Shown piece by piece: positions 1 through 10,900 of a stretch of 26,668 bases of DNA. The stretch comes from Trichoplax sp. H2 (Eukaryota; Placozoa; Uniplacotomia; Trichoplacea): assembly GCA_003344405.1 (NCBI GenBank), contig NOWV01000395.1, positions 1 through 26,668 on the forward strand, in the 5' to 3' direction. The first letter of the stretch is position 1. Every line of letters begins with the position of its first letter. Under the pieces are notes generated by a model. The model saw nothing but the letters and a program-made list of their open reading frames with translations, was not told the origin of the DNA and did not search any database. Position numbers and translations under genes: made by a program.

Positions 1-135
1 CAATCGTACAGTTACGCTAGTAAACATGGAGTTGTATCATTTACACTGCTGTACAAAACAGTAGAACAACTTCTACTGACTGGAACACGAAAATTCAAGC
101 TTCAACTGGATGAGCACCGCCCAGTCTGATATTGT

Positions 136-785
136 ATAGTACAGTGTACAGTATTTCGAAAAGTCCATGACTGTACAGTGTACAGTATACTGTACTGTAC
201 AGTATGTTCTGATATCAGAGTACTGTACTGTACACTGTACAGTATTGTGAACAGTACTGTACAGTACTGTACTGTACTGTACAGTATAGTGAGTACTGTA
301 TACTGTACACTGTACAGTCAGGGACTTCTAAAAAGGGAAATATTGAATATACAGTGTGAACCAGTTCGCATCAGAGTACTTTATCGATTGATGCATTATT
401 TGTTCACTTTCCGAAATTTATTTGTTTTTGGATGTTAAAATTTATCGGCTGAAATATCTTAGACATACTGTACAGTATAGTGAGTACTGTATACTGTACA
501 CTGTACAGTAGCAGGTGTAGTACTGTACTGTATGTTCTTTTACAGTACATAGTCTAAGGCTACAGTACAAACCATCGCGAAGGGGTGACATCATTTAAGA
601 TACAGACTGTACAGTACAGTATGGTGTACTGTAAACCGTTGCAAGTCCAGTACTGTACTGTACAGGCGAATTGTACAGTGTATAGTACAGTACTGTATAT
701 AGTATCGTAAAATAGGTACTGTACTGTACTGTGCTGTCATAGTCACAGTTAGACCTGACACACAATACTGTACTGTAGTGTACAC
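136..785. repeat. TGTAC/AGTAC word arrays, three clusters
   Basis: There are three dense clusters at about 136-318, 466-546 and 606-785, built almost only from the overlapping words TGTAC, AGTAC, TACTG and CAGTA. These words are partly self-complementary (TGTACA and GTAC are palindromes), so both strands read alike. A 44-bp exact direct repeat links 275-318 and 466-509. The stretch near 160-195 recurs inverted near 293-330, with shared flanking bases (AGTCC, TGACTGTACAGTGTACAG). Open frames running through the array are Tyr/Cys/Thr/Val-rich artefacts of the repeat and not genes. Function is unknown. Confidence 0.85.
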
Positions 786-2360
786 TGCAACAGCAGAGGT
801 AAAAGAAGAGAAAATCTCATTGATTTGTGCATGGAAAATCGTCACGGATTTGCTACTGTTTCTATCATTTTATTGACTATACGGTAATATTTTATTATTT
901 ATTTTTTATTGCATACTGCCGAAAGACCTCAGACAGATCCAGTCATTCCAACGTTGCAGCAATCAATGTTTGCTCGTTTTGAGCATGGAATAGTACTGTA
1001 CGTACAGTAGACGCCAAAGTGCTATCCTTTACTTTGCTAAAATCGTGGCTTTTTGTCCATTCGACAGCCCATCATCGACACTTTGACAGTCAAGTACAGT
1101 ATTCCAGCATTTGTTGATAATATAATGTTCAATGTTGTAGGAGTAAGAGTCAATCGTCCATTGTAAAGTTTTCAACTCAAATAATAATAATGCCAGCCGA
1201 ATCCGCACGCCCAGCTCAGGTCCGAGGATTGCAACTTGCTAGAGGCTGTTAGTAAGCCTGTTGGCGTAGTCATGAATTCGTGTTACAATCACATACAGTA
1301 CTGTAATGACACATAAACTTAACTCTATGTACAGTACATGTCCTATCGCATCTGTCGCAGACACCGTATCCAATGTCATGGCTACAGAACGATACTTCCA
1401 CGCCGTCTCCTGTTGATATTTTATGATCCTATTTATAAAAATGAAAAAATTATAACCATATTTGGTATTGTCAATGAAAGTTTACAATTAGGCCTATTAT
1501 CCACTGGTCATTACAACAATAACATTTTGCAGTTCTAATCAATTGCATTCTCATCCTTTTTTTCTTCAGTCATGTTGGATAAAACCATGTCCAGACTTTC
1601 ATGGACTGCAAAACAGCCAGTGATTGACAATACTACACTATGCGGATAGCGATGCAAAAACGAGTATGCCATGAATCAAAGTGGCTCCATCAAGCAATAG
1701 TCTATCGCTAATGGTGTTGACCCTTTACTCGGTCTTTTCAATCACAATAAGATTGAATAAATATGCCTAGTCACCGAACTGCATTGGTGAAAATAAATGC
1801 ACATTTCGTTTGTACTGCATGTAGACTGATGTAGTACAGTATACCGTAGTCAATATACAGTAGTACTTGTTTGTTATGGAGATCTGATACACTGTAAACG
1901 TGTTCTGCTATAACCCTCTGTGCTGTCGATGAGCTAGCTATTCAAGCTGCATCGCTTGTTCTTGATAGATTGTCTTTTTGTCTTAGTCGTTTGCTAACCA
2001 AGATCAATGCTGTCACTTAACTTAACTCTACTTTTGCTGCTTACTACAGAATATACAACACTGCACAGCAAAATCAACTGCTAACTTTTGCAAAATTTTT
2101 CACTTTCAAAATTTCTCAGGTGTCGGAATATATGAAAAAGAAAGAGCACGTCAGACTTCCACGCTTGACGGCAAAAGTGTATCGTACCGTACAGACGGTT
2201 GACTGTACTGTATAGAACTGTACGTGCGGTTGACTCCTTCTTGACCTTATCAATGCATTTCAATGGCGAGTCACAAACCACTTGCAGTTATCATTACCAT
2301 ATATGGTCATTGATGACAGGACCTACCCACGCAAACACAACAATGAATGGATGGCGAGAG
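786..2360. other. Intergenic stretch without a recognised gene
   Basis: I see no convincing coding region, RNA gene or transposon end here. The short open frames, such as 1338-1538 (66 codons from an ATG), have no recognisable motif and look like chance. Isolated TGTAC/AGTAC words recur at about 994-1008, 1298-1340, 1830-1865 and 2185-2225 but do not form arrays. The right end is the presumed upstream region of the P450 gene. Confidence 0.6.
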
Positions 2361-2368
2361 TATAAATA
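2361..2368 (+). promoter_or_regulatory. TATA box of the P450 gene
   Basis: The octamer TATAAATA lies 150 bp before the P450 start codon at 2519. A start site about 30 bp downstream would give a 5' leader of roughly 120 nt. The match and its position are seen in the sequence; promoter use is inferred. Confidence 0.6.
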
Positions 2369-2518
2369 TGGGCCACACTGGCACTCCAATTGCAGTCGTA
2401 GAAGGTATCGCAGACAGTTGTGTGTCTTTTTCGCCCTCTTGGAGAATCCTCTCCCATCTTGAGCTTGCAAAGCCACTCCGATTGAACCTTTATTATCACA
2501 CCATTCTCATTATTCAAG

Positions 2519-4015
2519 ATGCAGTTCTCTTGGCTATGGCAATTATGTGCCAATTCCTATTTTTGGTATAGCGTTATTGCTATCGGTGCCATCTGGTTGT
2601 ATCGTAGTTTCGTTGCACCATTGCAATTTTTCAAACGTTTAGGGGTACCAACGCCTCCAGCTTATCCAATCGTAGGCACGCTGTTGGCTGATATGGAAAA
2701 AGATACAGCCAATCATCAATTGCAACAGATTCAAATCAAGAAATATGGCTCAGTTTATGGTATGTTTTTGGGCTCACGACCAGCGTATATGGTTGCCGAT
2801 CTAGACATGATTAAACAAATTCTGATTAAAGATTTCTCCAAATGTCCTAATCGTGCAGCCATGTTGAATATTCCTCAAAAAGAAGAAGGTATTGTCACAC
2901 TGAGAGATGAACGATGGAAACATGTTCGCACGATCCTGAACCCCACTTTTACTACCTCAAAAATGAAACACATGCTGCCAATTATGACCGATTCGATCCA
3001 TATTTTATTGAAAAAGATGGAAAAAATAGTAGATACTGATCAATCGATCGATATTGCAGAATGGTTGAAATTACTTTCCATGGAGATTATCGCTGCCAGC
3101 GCTTTCGGAACAAAATGCGATGCACAAAGTGGCGCGAATGATCGACTTCTACAAAGCGCTTCAGCTATCTTTCATCCAAGTGCTTTTTCGGTCTTTGTAT
3201 GCTTTATGATACCTTCGTTAGGTAAACTAGCTATGACAATGGATCGATCCTTCACCAATGGCTATAATTATGTTGTCAACGTAGTGAAAAGTATTATTCG
3301 GGAACGAAATCAGCAAGGTGTAACGGAAGCCAATTATAAAGATTTACTACAACTTATGATCGATGCGAATCGAAATTCCACTGGAAAAGGGCTTACCGAC
3401 GATGAAATTGTTGCTCAAGCCAGTGCATTCATGTTAGCCGGTTACGAAACAACAAGTAGTTGTTTGGCATTTACTGCATACCTATTGGCTATCAATCCGG
3501 CAATACAAGAACAACTTCGACAAGAAATTAATGATATCTGTAACGATGAAGAAGATATTACTTATGAAATGATCAGTAAGATGACATACTTAGACATGGT
3601 AATCAATGAATCGTTAAGGATATTTCCACCTGGTTACATACTGATACGTGAAGCCAAAGTTGATTTTCAATGTAACGGTTATACGTTTCCTAAAGGCGTA
3701 CCAATCTATATACCTGTATATGCAACACATCATAACCCTGAAATTTGGCCTGAACCCGAAAAATTCGACCCTCAACGATTTACGAAGGAGGCTGTAGAAG
3801 CTCGCCATTCCTGTGCATTTATGCCTTTTGGAATAGGCCCACGTAGTTGCATTGGTATGAGATTCGCATTAGTAGAGGTAAAGTTGTCTTTAGCCAAAAT
3901 ACTACGTCGATTTAAATTCCTAACATCTCCAGAAACCGAAGTTCCTTTACAGCTAACGGGTATTACCAATTTGGCCCCTAAGAATGGTATACGTTTACGC
4001 GTTAGCTCAAATTAA
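2519..4015 (+). CDS. Cytochrome P450, CYP3-type (clan 3), intronless
   Basis: This is a heme-thiolate monooxygenase of 498 residues, the normal length for a microsomal P450. An N-terminal hydrophobic anchor (about 13-29) is followed by a basic/proline hinge (LGVPTPPAYP, 41-50), so the enzyme should sit on the cytosolic face of the ER. Visible landmarks are the C-helix W133/R137, the oxygen-binding I-helix AGYETTSS (307-314), the K-helix ExxR (E364-R367), the PERF-like FDPQRF (416-421), and the heme loop FGIGPRSCIG (437-446) with ligand Cys444. The C-terminal half, including ESLRIFPPGYILIREA and GMRFALVEVKLSLAKIL, is closest to the CYP3/CYP5 group as I know it. The ATG at 2519 is the first in frame that gives a full anchor. 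The reading frame is uninterrupted, with no intron, unlike most CYP3 genes of animals. The substrate cannot be told from sequence. Confidence 0.95.
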   Translation: MQFSWLWQLCANSYFWYSVIAIGAIWLYRSFVAPLQFFKRLGVPTPPAYPIVGTLLADMEKDTANHQLQQIQIKKYGSVYGMFLGSRPAYMVADLDMIKQILIKDFSKCPNRAAMLNIPQKEEGIVTLRDERWKHVRTILNPTFTTSKMKHMLPIMTDSIHILLKKMEKIVDTDQSIDIAEWLKLLSMEIIAASAFGTKCDAQSGANDRLLQSASAIFHPSAFSVFVCFMIPSLGKLAMTMDRSFTNGYNYVVNVVKSIIRERNQQGVTEANYKDLLQLMIDANRNSTGKGLTDDEIVAQASAFMLAGYETTSSCLAFTAYLLAINPAIQEQLRQEINDICNDEEDITYEMISKMTYLDMVINESLRIFPPGYILIREAKVDFQCNGYTFPKGVPIYIPVYATHHNPEIWPEPEKFDPQRFTKEAVEARHSCAFMPFGIGPRSCIGMRFALVEVKLSLAKILRRFKFLTSPETEVPLQLTGITNLAPKNGIRLRVSSN

Positions 4016-4062
4016 GTTAGTGATATTTTAAATACGGCAACATTTTTAATTGAAATGGAAGT

Positions 4063-4068
4063 AATAAA
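4063..4068 (+). terminator. Poly(A) signal AATAAA of the P450 gene
   Basis: A canonical AATAAA lies 48 nt after the P450 stop codon (TAA, 4013-4015). This implies a very short 3' UTR. The hexamer is seen; its use is inferred from position. Confidence 0.6.
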
Positions 4069-6876
4069 TGACTTTCAAGATTTTACTAGTATGCGCACTA
4101 GTGAACAAAACCAGCCATCTATTGTGGTGACATTCCACGACGACGATAAATTTTCGATTTGGATAATTATGGGCAGCGAGCGAATTTACTACACGCTACT
4201 CTACATCAATCACGACTAGGTTGATAAGATGCATTTTAAAGTTTTAGTAAATAATGTTTCCTATTATATATATACAGGCAAAGTTTTACATATTCTGCAA
4301 ATTGATTGGAAACGTATTTGTATCACACTGGCATATCGCTATTGTATCTCGTATCTGAAAAACATGTAGATTAATAAGTGACTTGAATATCGAGTCCAAG
4401 CATAATGCGAATTTGGCTTTGGTTGAACCAATTGACGTCAAATTTGGATACTTTAGTACTGTATGTAGGGAATACCTACTGTATCAGTATGAAAGTATGG
4501 ATGTATTTTATGCATAATTCATGCAATAGGATATAGTTTGATGCTAATTGACTAATTTTAATTGGAAATTTGTAGCTTTACTAGTACTTCGGATAGCAGA
4601 TAATGAACAAAAATTGCTTAATTATATTATTGAATATAGTATCTGTGGCTTTGATAATTCTACTGTTACAGCAGGCTGTCTATGCAGTTTTGAAAATATG
4701 CGTAACAGAATGCTTTATGCTTTGTACTCCATTATAATTTTCAAAGCCATGGACAATTTCTTATCTTTCTTTAATATAATGTTATTCTACTCTGCCAAAT
4801 TTTACCAAATAAAATGTACCTGACAATAATACTAATTTAGGTATTGATCAATATTGAATTAAGCTACGCAATTGAAGAGAATGAATGATCGGTTTGTAGC
4901 ACGAGTAATGTAGCTAATATATAATCGTACACGCATACATATGCCGTTCCCTATGTCATAGCAGGTTGTAATCCTCAGATTACAAGTACCGGTTTATAGG
5001 ATAAAGATATGCGTACTAATTAAGCTAATGTGATATGCTCAGTATTCTCAGACTAATAATGCTGCTACGTACATTTTACAACTTCTAACACAGTCGAAAA
5101 TAGCGAATTATTTTTAAGGCAACGGTGATGGTAAGATTGCGTTATAAGGTAACTTTTCCAACTCGATTACTGATGAATGCTAGTATCGATACACTTCGTG
5201 TATTCGTAACGCTATTACATTACAAGTACAGTATCAATATTTTTAAAAGCAGTATTACGTCCATTTCCCTACCTACAATCTAGCTTGTAAGGAAATAATA
5301 AAATGACGCGTAAAAATGATTTTTAATGTAAGTACGTACTCTTCCTTGTATTTTTATCACAAGAGATAAACACGTATATAATAATATAACGACGCAGGCA
5401 ACGGGAGTTTCATATGCGAGTATATGTAACCATACTTTTATCTCACTGTAATGTAATACAATTTAGTCTAGTAATTCTTATAAATTTTCTATTTCATTAA
5501 TGCATTCATTAAAAATACATCAAATAGTTTCTTATGGTTTCATGAATAATTATTGAAATAAACAGATTAATAAAATAAATTTATTTGACAGTACTTACTA
5601 ATATTCCATTAATAAACCCGATATATAGTAGAAACAAACATTTCAAGAAGCAATTTAAATATTCAACCATAGAAACATTTATTAGATATAAATTTATAAT
5701 ATCTACCTGATTAACAATCATATATTATCCCAACTAGGATATGTTATAAATGCCAAGGCATCATTAACCATAATTACAATTATCATTTATTTACGAACTG
5801 TTGCAGCTTCATTACATTTCAAGCTATACTGCAATGACATGCAATACCATACTCCTTTTACAGGTATGAATGAGTATGTATGCAAGAATTATTTTGTGTA
5901 GATATTACTCAATCTTATTGATAATCTCAATGATAATATAATATTTATTTATTACATGATAATAATTTATTGCAAGCAAAACTGAAATGAACAGCGCTTC
6001 ATTTTAAACCAGCAGAAAACTATCAATATGGATTATTTATAACATTATATTGTTATTAATAATTACATTAACTGATTATCATGACTATAATATCACCAAT
6101 AATTATTTCATATAATACAAATAAGAATATATATATTACAATACAAGAACAAAATCAAAAATCTGACCTATAAAGTATCTTATGAGTTCAGAGAGTTATT
6201 TCAAATAGTAACGCATAGATCTTGCCATCATAGCGTCGCTATAATTGCAATTCAATCAATCTCAAGTCCTATAAAGCTTTCAGGAGTTTTGACCAAGCAA
6301 ATCGGCATAAGTTGTCAACAAAGCGTTGCAAATGTTCATGGCAACATTGTCTCTTATTATTATTACTTTCGCTGTCGTTATCAGGGATTTGTGTTACGCG
6401 GTCGTAGTGTGATCGACATCGATACAACTCTGACATCGACTGAAAATGTTAAAAATCAGAAATTGATTTAAAATTAATTACGTAAAACATTTATCAACTC
6501 TTGAATTTTAACAAACTGATCTAAGATAATAAACTAATATATAGGAGTAGTATTTAGTTAAGCAATTTAGTAATAAGATCGAAAATCAATTTACCGTTTT
6601 CTTTTCCCTTTCGTTGATAGTGACAATAATACACATATCATTCCACTTAGGATTAATCATTATCTAAAAGCCAAGAGCAAAATTTCTGATATAACATGTA
6701 TTTAGAGGTGAATAAAATTATCAAAAATATGATCTGTAATTACCAAATATTGTGTCATTTCATCACTACTAATAACATGGCGGTATTCACGATGTTTCGC
6801 TACCATAAATCTAAAGAAATGACATTAATATACATGTTGTTGATAAATTAAGACAAGACTATCAAATAGTCATATC
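4069..6876. other. AT-rich convergent intergenic spacer, no gene seen
   Basis: About 2.8 kb of very AT-rich DNA separates the convergent P450 and SZT2 genes. I found no open frame with a recognisable domain. The 91-codon frame at 4548-4823 is low complexity with no motif, and 6289-6471 (60 codons) likewise. There are no tandem arrays, inverted-repeat ends or clear RNA genes. The 3' UTR of SZT2 should lie just below 6877, but I see no AATAAA on the minus strand for several hundred bases. Confidence 0.55.
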
Positions 6877-7917
6877 TTATATTCGTATTAGCTCGTATAT
6901 TAAAAAAATAAGGTCATTAAACGGGTAATACCGTAAAAATTCTTTTTGCCAACCTAATGGCATAGAAACAAAAACTGACAAGTTCCGGTCTACTAAGGTC
7001 AGGTCGTGCTTATAGACCAATCCCATTAGCTTCTCTATTGCTTCTGATGGCTAAGTTTAACAATAAACCATACCAGTATAAACGAATCGCTGACTAATTT
7101 CAACTATCCCAGTTGAAATCATAGCTCACACTTAAAATTCAAATTTTACTATGCATTATCTCATAGAGAAATTTAACTTGATATGCGTATCAAGTACAAA
7201 CCTCAATTGCAATGAAATCGCTTTTTCTTCCTATAGCTTGTCGTTTACTATTTTCTTCGTCAACTGGCTGTAGGAAGGTTTGTACCCATAACTGGTTGCG
7301 GTAATTATGGTCTTGAGCTTTAACAATAGTTTCCGTTATTTCCATCAAGGCATTTTCCCGCACTTGTTTTATTACCTTTGTAGTAAGACCTAGTCCTGAT
7401 GAATGTTGACTTGTTTTTTGTTTTTTCTTTGAAGCTGTAAAGGAATCCTTGTTAAAGTAACTCGAAATGCTTGGCATCTTTTCCTTCTTTGTTGTTGTTA
7501 TCACAAAATATTTTAAAAATAATACTTCATTATTAGTTTGGCTTTCAATTATTTTCTTTCGAAATATACTAGCTTGTCCTGAGTATTTAGGGCGATTTCC
7601 AGATTTACGTGTAGCACTCGAATAGGGGCCAAAATAATAAATATCGTCATTGTCTTGTATATCTTCAAGAGAGCACTGTACTATAGCGTAACTGGTCATA
7701 TAGCCATCATAGCGATCATTGTGTGACGTCGCATTAAAATCGGAAAAAAGACTACTTTTTAAGTTCACCAATATATACGAAATCTTGCCATTCATAATTC
7801 CCTCAGAGCTAATCTCAATTGACCTCTTCTCTAAATTGTACGTCTTTGCGTCATCAATCAAATACTTAAATAATTGTGACGAATCTTGGCGATTATCATC
7901 GAAGATAGCAAGATTTC
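6877..7917 (-). CDS. SZT2: SZT2 exons 29-30 (C-terminus)
   Basis: Exon 29 is 7202-7917 and exon 30 is 6877-7050, residues about 3202-3497. Exon 29 begins with two bases that complete a Gly codon from exon 28 (NNLQS-G-NLAIFDDN) and includes a Lys/Ser-rich segment before VRENALMEITETIV. The open frame runs on to a TGA at 7190, but a GAG|GTTTGT donor precedes it. Reading on into 6877-7050 (acceptor ACTTAG) gives EAIEKLMGLVYKHDLTLVD and SMPLGWQKEFLRYY, which resemble the end of human SZT2. The gene therefore stops at 6877-6879 (TAA) and not at 7190. Confidence 0.8.
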
Positions 7918-10900
7918 CTATAAGGTTGAAACATTAAACAGGATAATGAATTCTAAAATTAGGCAATTCTCAAACAATCTAATTATTTATATCGGTGGAT
8001 ATCATTACAGCTACAAAAGTACAAAAAAAATCAAATATAGAGAATCCTTACAGCAGTGATGATAAATACCTGATTGTAAATTATTCTTAGCAAAGTCAGG
8101 TGAGCGTCCATAGTAACTCATAAAATCTACGAAAAAAGATGCTAAATCATGATTTTTATCTAAGATCGCATAATCCATTTCCTTTTGAACCAAACTTGTT
8201 GCTTTTTCAGATAGTAAGTGCTTCTGGATGCACCTCAATTGAAAATCATGGGCAAAAGAATTGACATGGATAACATCTTTCAGTTTTGAGCATACATCCG
8301 AGAAAAATGCAGAAACTTGGGAGCCCTTAAACTGTGAATACTCGTGACTTCTAATATTTAGTTTATACACGTATTCCTTAACGAAAAACAAGGCGTTTTG
8401 GAATGATAACTCTATGATAAATATACCAGAAAACGTAGTTTTCTGAACATAGACACATTTGTGCATTTGCAACATTTCATGTCTTCTAGTACTACCACCA
8501 GTATCCTTAACTTTAACATGCTTCATTCTAGCATGCGTCGGAGAAGCTAAACCAGAACCCGAATCCGAAGATTTTGATGGCATGGACAATATTATCCTTC
8601 TATAGCCTTGGCCTCCTAAATAAACAAGATAGCGCTCCAGAAATTTGGATCTTAACTTTTTATGCCACTCGGGCTCCATGGCAGACAGTGTTGTCTTTTC
8701 CGTACAGTTTTCTTGTTCGACATTTTGCATAGCAGAGGCTATCTGAGCAGCAGTTGCTACTGAGTCGCGAGAGGCAGTCGACATAAAAAATTCCCTTCGC
8801 CAATCGGGATTAATTAATAACGGGGAGGCACAATAATGAAGTAGCCTTGATGCTTTCAATAATGCATCAACCTTATCGGGATGGCTACTCCTAATTTTAT
8901 CACTGGATTTATAATTACTTTGCCATTCCTTCAATAAAGATCTTAACTGACGCTGGCCAGATGCCTTCTTCTGCCTAACAGTTAGCTCGTAAACTTGATG
9001 ACAATTTCGAAAAATGACGTCCTGTTGTAAACTCGAATCTTTAGATATAGGTAATAAATGTCGTCGCTTTCGAGGAGCTCTATCTCTAAACAGTAGGTTA
9101 AAATCTACAATTTCGTCATCGGCTGATTTCGGTTGTGTAGGTGAACGACATGCAATCAGTACTTGAGAATATTTAGCGAAAGGATAGATGCTTTTGACGT
9201 CATTGCTAGAATCACCTTTGTAATGAAACAGGCCCATTTTCTGTCTAACAACAGCCTTTAACAGCTCAAAACGAGCAGAATGCCAATCAATGAGTTTCGA
9301 TAATACCGTGGCAATAGCTAATTCCATATCTTTGGTCCAGTTATAAAATAGTAAATTTACTTTGCGATCGTAAATATTTGCAATAAGAATTTTTTGTCTG
9401 GGCAAATGGACAGTTACCCCTTCAGACTTTGAGAAAAGGTATAAATCGTCAATTACTGAATTATTATTAAAAGCAAGGCCTTGAAACTTAATTGACTGAG
9501 AACTGTTAAAATTACCACTGATCCTAGAGGAATCGCTGTCATCTTTACTAGAAGCCACTGATGAAACCGACATAGTCCTTAGCTGATCATTAATGCCACC
9601 AACAATGATGTAGGATGGTTTTCCATCAACTGCTGGAGAAGGACTACTTGGAACATAGTCAGTCGAAGACTCAGTTTCATTTCGACCCTGTAACGGCTTT
9701 CTGTTAAACACAACAGTTTGAAAGAAGCGATCATTACTACCTTTTTTGTAAGCTTGTAAAGGAAAATCGGGACAATTGCTATATATATATAGCATAAGTC
9801 GTTCAAGTATCAGTTCAACACAAAAGTCACACGGTAAGTTATAAATGTGTTCATGAATCGAATCATTCTGAATTTCATTACAGCTATATGACATAAACTT
9901 AGGAAGTATGTAAGAATAACTTGGATATAAGTATCCGTAGCCAGATTTGACTCGAGACTCTGAAATATGCCGTCGTCTTTTAGTAATTGGCTTTACGCTT
10001 TTATTGCCAGCAATGGACATTGAATCAGTAGATGGTATTGACACTTCACTGCTATCAACATCAGTATCACAAGATTCTCGAGGAACAACATTATCTGAAT
10101 ATTCCTCAGGCAATGGAGGTTGATCAAAGCATTGAGACATAACGGTTTCACGGTACATGGTAACCTGTTTCTGTTCATCTTCATTATCAAAGGAGTCAGC
10201 TAAACTCTCTTCGACTGATTGACTATCGGATGATTCCCCATCTTCGTTAGCATTCATTGATAGATAACTAATACCTACAGAGCCATCTGAAGCAACAGGC
10301 ATAGTCTGCGGCATAATCAGTAATCCATACTCTAAGATTAAGTCACATAACGTATTGCGCATAGCTTTCTGAATTAACTTACTTAATGAATCTATAGCTT
10401 TCGGTGAACCACACAGCCAAATTTTAAACGATGCAAATAGAGTATTGTCTGGTAGTAAATCTGTACAATATTCGGAGATAGAAGAAACCTTCTTTAGCGA
10501 ATCCAAGCTTGATTTCAACTCTTCCTGTGTAGGAATGCTCAGATTAAAGTTGTCGTGTTGTCTGTTAATAATATCAGTAAATGCACCTTCCAATGCAGGC
10601 ACTGTAGTTTTCGTTAACGCTAGTTTATTCTTTCCTTCTTGAATATGCAAGGATATACACGCTAGAGCTCGCTGAACAAATGATGTCTTATTATAGTAGA
10701 AAACGCAAGATTCAAAATCGAAAGGCTCCAAAACAACTTCGTTTTTATCATTTTTATAAAAGTCTTTGAAATGATTAGCCTTATTTCCAGTTTCATATCT
10801 TGGCAAATTTAGAAAAGTTAATAAATTTTGCCGTAAATAATAAACAAAGGCATGTAAATTTTTGCAAGCCAAAGAGGGCAACTTATATAATATACATTTC

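Noticed and set aside
178-438. Open frame of 86 codons through the TGTAC array, and similar frames at 591-845 and 23684-24052
   Set aside because: The peptides are Tyr/Cys/Thr/Val/Leu repeats forced by the TGTAC words in several frames and on both strands. There is no start context or domain.
136-785. CRISPR-like or regular satellite array
   Set aside because: There is no constant repeat with unique spacers and no fixed period; the words overlap and vary. The genome is eukaryotic.
1338-1538. 66-codon frame from an ATG
   Set aside because: No homology, no promoter, and codon content like the surrounding non-coding DNA.
4548-4823. 91-codon + strand frame in the spacer
   Set aside because: It begins at a non-ATG codon, is rich in Phe/Leu/Ile/Asn as expected from AT-rich DNA, and has no recognisable motif or splice context.
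7190-7204. TGA at 7190 as the end of SZT2
   Set aside because: A GT donor two codons earlier joins in phase to 6877-7050, which encodes a further conserved-looking C-terminal segment.
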